Shown: positions 60,498-64,000 of the stretch, one piece after another
Layout of the letters: the number at the start of each line of letters is the position of its first letter
How positions within the stretch are numbered: the first letter of the stretch is position 1
Assembly (NCBI RefSeq): GCF_014960965.1
Contig: NZ_CP063169.1
Coordinates: 1,521,581 to 1,585,580 of the forward strand
Length of the DNA: 64,000 nucleotides
Source of the DNA: Ruania alkalisoli
GTDB taxonomy: Bacteria; Actinomycetota; Actinomycetes; Actinomycetales; Beutenbergiaceae
Reading direction: 5' to 3'
The notes under the pieces: model-generated
The model's input: the letters and a program-made list of their open reading frames with translations, nothing else
What the model was told of the DNA's origin: nothing
Databases searched by the model: none
Translations under genes and position numbers: made by a program

Positions 60498-60983
60498 CTA
60501 CTTCCGCGATTGGCAGCCGTCGTGACAGACGGCCAGGTTCTCCATGGTGTGCGAACCGCCTTCGCTCACCGGCACCACGTGATCAAACGTGAGTAAGTCC
60601 GGGCCACGCTCACCGATCCGACGCACCGGCTCATCGCAGACATGGCAGATGCCGCGATCCCGAGCCAGCACGGCGCGTAGGTTCACTTGCTCCACGATGC
60701 CGCCCCTGGCGCGCACACGCGCTGCGCCCTTGGCCGCGCTCACCCGCAGTACCTGGTCCCGCTTCAGGCACTCCGGGTTCTGGCAGCGTGACCGTGCCCC
60801 TCGCTTCAGCGGATACAGGTTGCCGCAGAGCATGCAGTTGCCGTGCCAGTCCAGATCCTGCCGGAACTGGTACCGCCGCTTCCTGGACTCTGCGTAGCAC
60901 TGTTTGGTGCAGTAGCGCTGGGTGCTACGTGCGATGCGGAACGTCTCGCCGCAGATAGCGCAGTCGGTCACCATCACCTTCAT
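60498..60983 (-). CDS. HNH endonuclease with N-terminal zinc ribbons
   Basis: 161 aa from ATG 60983. N-terminal zinc-ribbon region: CAICGETFRIARSTQRYCTKQC (spaced Cys 8, 11, 23, 27) and CMLCGNLY ... CQNPEC. C-terminal HNH domain: ICHVCDEPV, LTFDHVVPVSEGGSHTMENLAVCHDGCQSRK in parts, with the catalytic Asp-His and Asn. HNH proteins in phages aid packaging or act as homing nucleases. Last gene of the minus-strand operon of the element. Confidence 0.88.
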   Translation of the reverse strand: MKVMVTDCAICGETFRIARSTQRYCTKQCYAESRKRRYQFRQDLDWHGNCMLCGNLYPLKRGARSRCQNPECLKRDQVLRVSAAKGAARVRARGGIVEQVNLRAVLARDRGICHVCDEPVRRIGERGPDLLTFDHVVPVSEGGSHTMENLAVCHDGCQSRK

Positions 60984-60986
60984 GGT

Positions 60987-61751
60987 TCAGTCGCTGACCG
61001 TGGCCCGTGCGGACAGCTCGACCGGTACGCGCACCACGTCGCGACTGGTTGGCATGCCGTCATGGGTGATGTTGCACGATCCTGCCTGGCCGGCGCTCGC
61101 GGCATGGACGTATCCGATACCGGGGATCAGGCGGCCAACGTGGGACTCCATCACCGCTGCCACGGTGGCCTGTACGCCCTGCACGCTGGGAACCTGGCGC
61201 GTGATGTAGGCGCTGCCCCGGTAGGTGCACTCCATCTGCCCATCACGGACCGTGACAGAGTGCTGCACCTCGGACATACGAGCACCGCCAATCTCGCCTT
61301 CCAGAGCGCGACTGAGCGCCTTCCAGCGGTAGGCGTGTGGCTCACCCACCAGTAGCGGGGCAGTAGTGGCGGTGCGAACCTCGGCACGCATGCTGGTGTG
61401 GACGGCACCCATCGAAAGGTGCCTGGAGCGCTGCCCCGGCTTGATGGACAGCACCGAGCCGTGCCCACCAAGCAGAGGCTGCTGCCAGGTCGGAGAGGGC
61501 ACCTGCCGCAGGTAGTCGATGCCGTCCCCAACGGGATTGATTGACGTGATAGACAGCCGCACGGTGGAGAAGCCTTCGGTGCGCTTGTGGACTGGCGGCT
61601 CTACCTGGCGGACCGTGAGGACAGGCTCAGTGGTCACGCCAGGCACCTGCCCCGGCTCCAGCACCTTCACTGGCACACTCAGAGCGTCAGCGAGGGCATC
61701 GGCTGCGATGTGCAGTGGGTCAATGGCGGTAGCAGTGGTGGTGGTGGTCAT
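60987..61751 (-). CDS. Unknown 254-aa element protein
   Basis: 254 aa from ATG 61751, overlapping the coiled-coil gene stop by 4 nt. Thr-rich start, then mixed alpha/beta composition (LHIAADALADALSVPVKVLEPG; FSTVRLSITSINPVGDGIDYL; SVTVRDGQMECTYRGSAYITRQV). No signal peptide, no recognised motif. Conserved position between a coiled-coil protein and an HNH nuclease is the only clue to its job. Confidence 0.7.
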   Translation of the reverse strand: MTTTTTATAIDPLHIAADALADALSVPVKVLEPGQVPGVTTEPVLTVRQVEPPVHKRTEGFSTVRLSITSINPVGDGIDYLRQVPSPTWQQPLLGGHGSVLSIKPGQRSRHLSMGAVHTSMRAEVRTATTAPLLVGEPHAYRWKALSRALEGEIGGARMSEVQHSVTVRDGQMECTYRGSAYITRQVPSVQGVQATVAAVMESHVGRLIPGIGYVHAASAGQAGSCNITHDGMPTSRDVVRVPVELSARATVSD

Positions 61752-62377
61752 CGGTCCGCCTTCGCCTGGTCGGTAACTGTGGCTGCGAGGGACTCCAGCA
61801 GTGCGTGGGTGTCGATAGGCATGATCGCCTCGCCATCCACGATCAGCCGTTCCTGCCTATTGCGCCGGTCGTAGGCAGATCCGCTCTTACCTCGCTGCTG
61901 GACATATACCGGCCAGTCCTGAGTGACATTCCCTAGCGTGAGCCCAGCGTCCCGTGCCTGCGACTGGAGGTCGGTAATCCCCGCATTCCAGGCGCGTGCA
62001 GCAGCAACGGCGGAACGGGCGGCAGCAGCCATTGCCTCGCGCGCTTCCTGGAGGCGTGAGCCAATCTCGGAATCTTCCCCACCTTCTGGCAGGTTGGCTG
62101 TCACAGTTGCCGCCGTGTGGACTGCGAGCGCCATTCGGTATGATTCTTCCGCTTGCTGTAGGCGAGCCTTCGCAGGCTCTACCAGTAGCAGCGCCCGACG
62201 CTTTTCGTCATCCGCCTTCGCTAGATCCTCAGCGGAAATGGAGCGATCGTTGGCCGTGAGCCGTCGCTCATACTCAGCAGCCTTTGCGGAGGCTGTTTCA
62301 GCCGCAGTCTCAGCCCTAGTGGCCTGAGCCCTTGCGGTAGTCAGTTCGGTTCTTGCCTTCGTCAGTTCTTCAGTCAT
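61748..62377 (-). CDS. Coiled-coil element protein
   Basis: 209 aa from ATG 62377, with GGAAGGAAG upstream. Residues 1-125 are Ala/Glu/Arg-rich heptads (LTKARTELTTARAQATRAE; AKAAEYERRLTANDRS; RLQEAREAMAAAARSAVAAARAW), typical of a long coiled coil. The C-terminus has RNRQERLIVDGEAIMPIDTHALLESL. Function unknown. Translationally coupled to the 254-aa gene. Confidence 0.75.
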   Translation of the reverse strand: MTEELTKARTELTTARAQATRAETAAETASAKAAEYERRLTANDRSISAEDLAKADDEKRRALLLVEPAKARLQQAEESYRMALAVHTAATVTANLPEGGEDSEIGSRLQEAREAMAAAARSAVAAARAWNAGITDLQSQARDAGLTLGNVTQDWPVYVQQRGKSGSAYDRRNRQERLIVDGEAIMPIDTHALLESLAATVTDQAKADR

Positions 62378-62809
62378 GTTCTTCCTTCCAGTAGTTCATG
62401 AGAGCACTCAGCGGTAAGTTGCTAAGTTGCAGCCAGCTCGGACTTCCCCTCGACTTCGTCTCGGTCCGATCCTCGCCGGTGGCTTTGATCCAGCGAGAGG
62501 ACTATTCCCTCGTTGGGGGCCAGAGGCCCCACAAAGGGAGACAGGGCTCTTTGGGCTTAGCCCTATTGGGCTGTCTGGGGGCCAGAGGCCCCACCTAGAG
62601 CAAATCTCTCTCGGTGGACTCAGTACCTGGCGCTGGCGGTGCGACGCGGAGCGGAGCAAGTGAGCCAGCGCTGGTTGCCAAGTCGCCTATTGCATGGTCG
62701 CTCAGCAGTCGCTTCGCTCGCTTCGCTTATATAGGAAACGTCGCATCCCTGTGTTTCCAACGGTTCTGAGAGGTTACGGTGCCGTAGGTTAGGCCCGAAA
62801 CGTCGCACT
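62378..62809. other. Non-coding structured gap in the element
   Basis: 432 nt without a convincing gene. It contains the twin hairpins at 62515-62594 and nested repeats between them. It lies between the zinc-ribbon gene and the coiled-coil gene, so it may hold a promoter, terminator or recombination/replication site. Confidence 0.5.
62515..62594. repeat. Duplicated hairpin GGGGGCCAGAGGCCCCAC with nested repeats
   Basis: The 18-bp sequence occurs at 62515-62532 and 62577-62594, each a tight GGGGCC/GGCCCC hairpin. Between them AGACAG (62540-62545) faces CTGTCT (62571-62576) and AGGGCT faces AGCCCT, so the block could fold as a three-arm structure. Confidence 0.7.
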
Positions 62810-63214
62810 CTAGGCCGCTGTCGATGCCACGGCATCACGAGCGCGCCTTGCAGCATTGCGGCAAGTGCTCCCGCAGTACCTGGCATCACGTCTTGTGCTC
62901 TGCAATTGGCGTTGGCACACCTCGCAGGGCCGTTCTCCGGTCCGTTCCGCTGCCGCCTGCCACGAGACCGAAAGCATATGCCGCAGACGCGCCCTCGTCG
63001 CTTCCAGGTTGCCGTCTCGATTGAGCACCCATCTGCCGCTGCCGTTCTGCACGAGCACCGGAGAATCGTTGGCACGAAACATTGCACCAGGATCCTGGCA
63101 GCCGCCAAGCTCGCCAGGGACCAGGTGCCGTTCATACGCGGTCCTCGATCCGAACTGCGCAGTGCGACCAGCCGCTAGGCAGGCGTCGCACGCGACGGCT
63201 CTAGGTCCACTCAT
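62810..63214 (-). CDS. Zinc-ribbon element protein
   Basis: 134 aa from ATG 63214, overlapping the excisionase stop as ATGA; the longer frame to 63322 would overlap the excisionase heavily. N-terminal VACDACLAAGRT, central region unknown, C-terminal CEVCQRQLQSTRRDARYC then CRNAARRARDAV. The C-terminal ribbon closely parallels the N-terminal ribbon of the HNH protein. Likely binds DNA or RNA. Confidence 0.7.
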   Translation of the reverse strand: MSGPRAVACDACLAAGRTAQFGSRTAYERHLVPGELGGCQDPGAMFRANDSPVLVQNGSGRWVLNRDGNLEATRARLRHMLSVSWQAAAERTGERPCEVCQRQLQSTRRDARYCGSTCRNAARRARDAVASTAA

Positions 63215-63399
63215 GCAGTGGCCACAATCGTTGACTCCAGCCATGCATCTGCATCGCTCTGGCGGTAGCGGACAACCTTTCCACGCTTCGCAAACGCTGG
63301 CCCTGTGCCGCTGCTTCTCCAATTGGCGAGCGTCTGGCGGCTCACTCCGAGGTAGTCGCCAAGTTCGGCCGGCGTGAGCCAGTAATTCTTTGTCGTCAT
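63211..63399 (-). CDS. Excisionase-like helix-turn-helix protein
   Basis: 62 aa from ATG 63399. LTPAELGDYLGVSRQTLANWRSSGTGPAFAK followed by VVRYRQSDADAWLES is the MerR-like HTH_17 fold of excisionases. Divergent from the integrase 349 nt away, as expected for a recombination directionality factor or small regulator of int. Confidence 0.88.
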   Translation of the reverse strand: MTTKNYWLTPAELGDYLGVSRQTLANWRSSGTGPAFAKRGKVVRYRQSDADAWLESTIVATA

Positions 63400-63748
63400 G
63401 AAGGTTCGACCCCTTTCACATAAGGGAGTCGGAACCGTTCACGCACGCGCTGGCTTAGCGAAGGCCCCGACTCCATTGCCGGTTGAATGCGGAACGGCAC
63501 AGCAGACCGTTCCATCCTTCACTAGCCTCTTGGGCCACGTAACCGGGGGCGTGACGTCCCGGTCCCGTGCTCTGCGCTTCCTGACCCCTCGCGCTGAGTT
63601 CAAGCCTTGCCAGTAGGTTTGGAACTGGGTGTTCCGTTGCGGGCACTTTCGGTGCCGTACCTTGGCGCTTCAATTCCCTATTGTACGAGTAGGTACCGCA
63701 ACCCGCGCAAGCGTGACTATTTGGCACCAATTATGCTACCGTGCAGGC
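63400..63748. promoter_or_regulatory. Divergent xis-int control region
   Basis: 349 nt with no convincing gene; frames crossing it are short. It should contain both promoters. A TATGCT at 63732-63737 could be the int -10 box and lies beside the CACCAATT motif shared with the left end. Confidence 0.5.
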
Positions 63749-64000
63749 ATGGCTAGAGCAGCGACCCCCGTAGGCGAGATTGGCAAGATCACCGCCACCC
63801 ACCAGGTGCACCGTGATGGAGCTTGGCGCAACCTGACCGGCGATGAGAGGCCGTCCAAGGGAGAGAAGCACCGTTGGCGTGCACGTGCCCGCTACCGCGA
63901 GTCGATCAACGCCTACCGGGCCATGGAGCGCTACGCCGACACGAAGGCGAAGGCAGAGCGCCAGTTGCGCGATGCAGTGCGTGACCAGTCAGAGCATGCC
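63749..64000 (+). CDS. Tyrosine recombinase/integrase, N-terminal part
   Basis: At least 84 codons from ATG 63749, open to the window edge. The N-terminus MARAATPVGEIGKIT, then KHRWRARARYRESINAYRAMERYADTKAKAERQL, matches the arm-binding N-terminal region of actinobacterial phage-type integrases, where a WRAR.RYRD block precedes a helical linker. The catalytic R-H-R-Y domain lies outside the window. With the adjacent excisionase it should move the element into and out of the tRNA site. Confidence 0.8.
   Translation, partial: MARAATPVGEIGKITATHQVHRDGAWRNLTGDERPSKGEKHRWRARARYRESINAYRAMERYADTKAKAERQLRDAVRDQSEHA

Larger units (their letters stand above)
59700..64000. mobile_element. Integrative element, one end (tRNA-targeted, tyrosine integrase)
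   Basis: Bounded on the left by the truncated tRNA. Contents in order: hypothetical (+), HNH protein, unknown 254-aa protein, coiled-coil protein, structured gap, zinc-ribbon protein and excisionase (all -), and integrase (+, cut by the window edge). Because int normally lies next to att, the other end is probably about 1 kb beyond the window, giving an element of only about 5-6 kb without visible replication or structural genes. Confidence 0.75.

Noticed and set aside
62408-62659. 83-aa minus-strand frame over the twin hairpins
   Set aside because: Composition follows the hairpin DNA, with no ribosome site; treated as non-coding.
62620-63135. 171-aa minus-strand frame overlapping the zinc-ribbon gene
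   Set aside because: The overlapping frame starting at 63214 is coupled to the excisionase and has conserved Cys motifs.

Overview
The window is very GC-rich, densely packed, and built from short overlapping operons with many GTG starts. It carries actinobacterial family markers: DUF4916 and DUF3054 proteins, GerMN lipoprotein, paired PhnE permeases, oligoribonuclease and many two-component systems. It fits a chromosome of an actinomycete, probably Micrococcales-like; I cannot name the genus from sequence alone. Intact tRNAs are Leu(UAG), Lys(CUU) and His(GUG).

Layout. 1-4.8 kb: polyol locus (end of a mannitol-type dehydrogenase, SorC regulator, ABC importer). 4.9-7.4 kb: GNAT, DUF3054, DUF4916/NUDIX-like, tRNA-Leu, HAD hydrolase. 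7.6-12.1 kb: phnDCEE-like importer ending in an RpiR/SIS regulator. 12.1-20.3 kb: peroxiredoxin, tRNA-Lys, diacylglycerol-kinase-like enzyme, aldo/keto reductase, ATP-grasp enzyme, CPBP protease with divergent TetR, and Glu/Leu-type dehydrogenase with divergent LysR. 20.3-28 kb: two-component system divergent from a MacAB-like export operon, then an XRE-cupin regulator divergent from an MFS exporter. 28-34 kb: envelope-modification cluster (polysaccharide deacetylase, acyltransferase-3, SGNH-like lipoprotein, RR-HK-GerMN operon). 34-39 kb: ABC exporter with its own HK/RR. 39-41.4 kb: VanRS-like pair divergent from a VanY-like carboxypeptidase. 41.5-44.7 kb: SRPBCC/ArsR pair, a THUMP methyltransferase with an attenuator-like leader, tRNA-His, orn. 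44.8-52 kb: LacI-controlled oligosaccharide importer with a GH130 enzyme and a large Tat-exported protein. 52-59.3 kb: DUF998, two ABC exporters, a DesK/DesR-like pair and a terpene-cyclase-fold protein.

From about 59.7 kb to the window end lies one end of an integrative element. A truncated tRNA 3' end (attachment-site remnant) is followed by small accessory genes (HNH nuclease, zinc-ribbon protein, coiled-coil protein, two unknowns), an excisionase and the start of a tyrosine integrase that runs off the window.

The most interesting signals are: a nine-codon, possibly leaderless ORF followed by mutually exclusive hairpins upstream of the THUMP methyltransferase; a 65/66-bp duplication downstream of two different tRNA 3' ends sharing one spacer sequence; a three-member palindrome family at gene ends; the compact integrative element with a doubly repeated hairpin; and several near-perfect operator palindromes between regulators and neighbours. 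Export ABC systems beside two-component systems recur, suggesting strong investment in envelope or antibiotic stress sensing.
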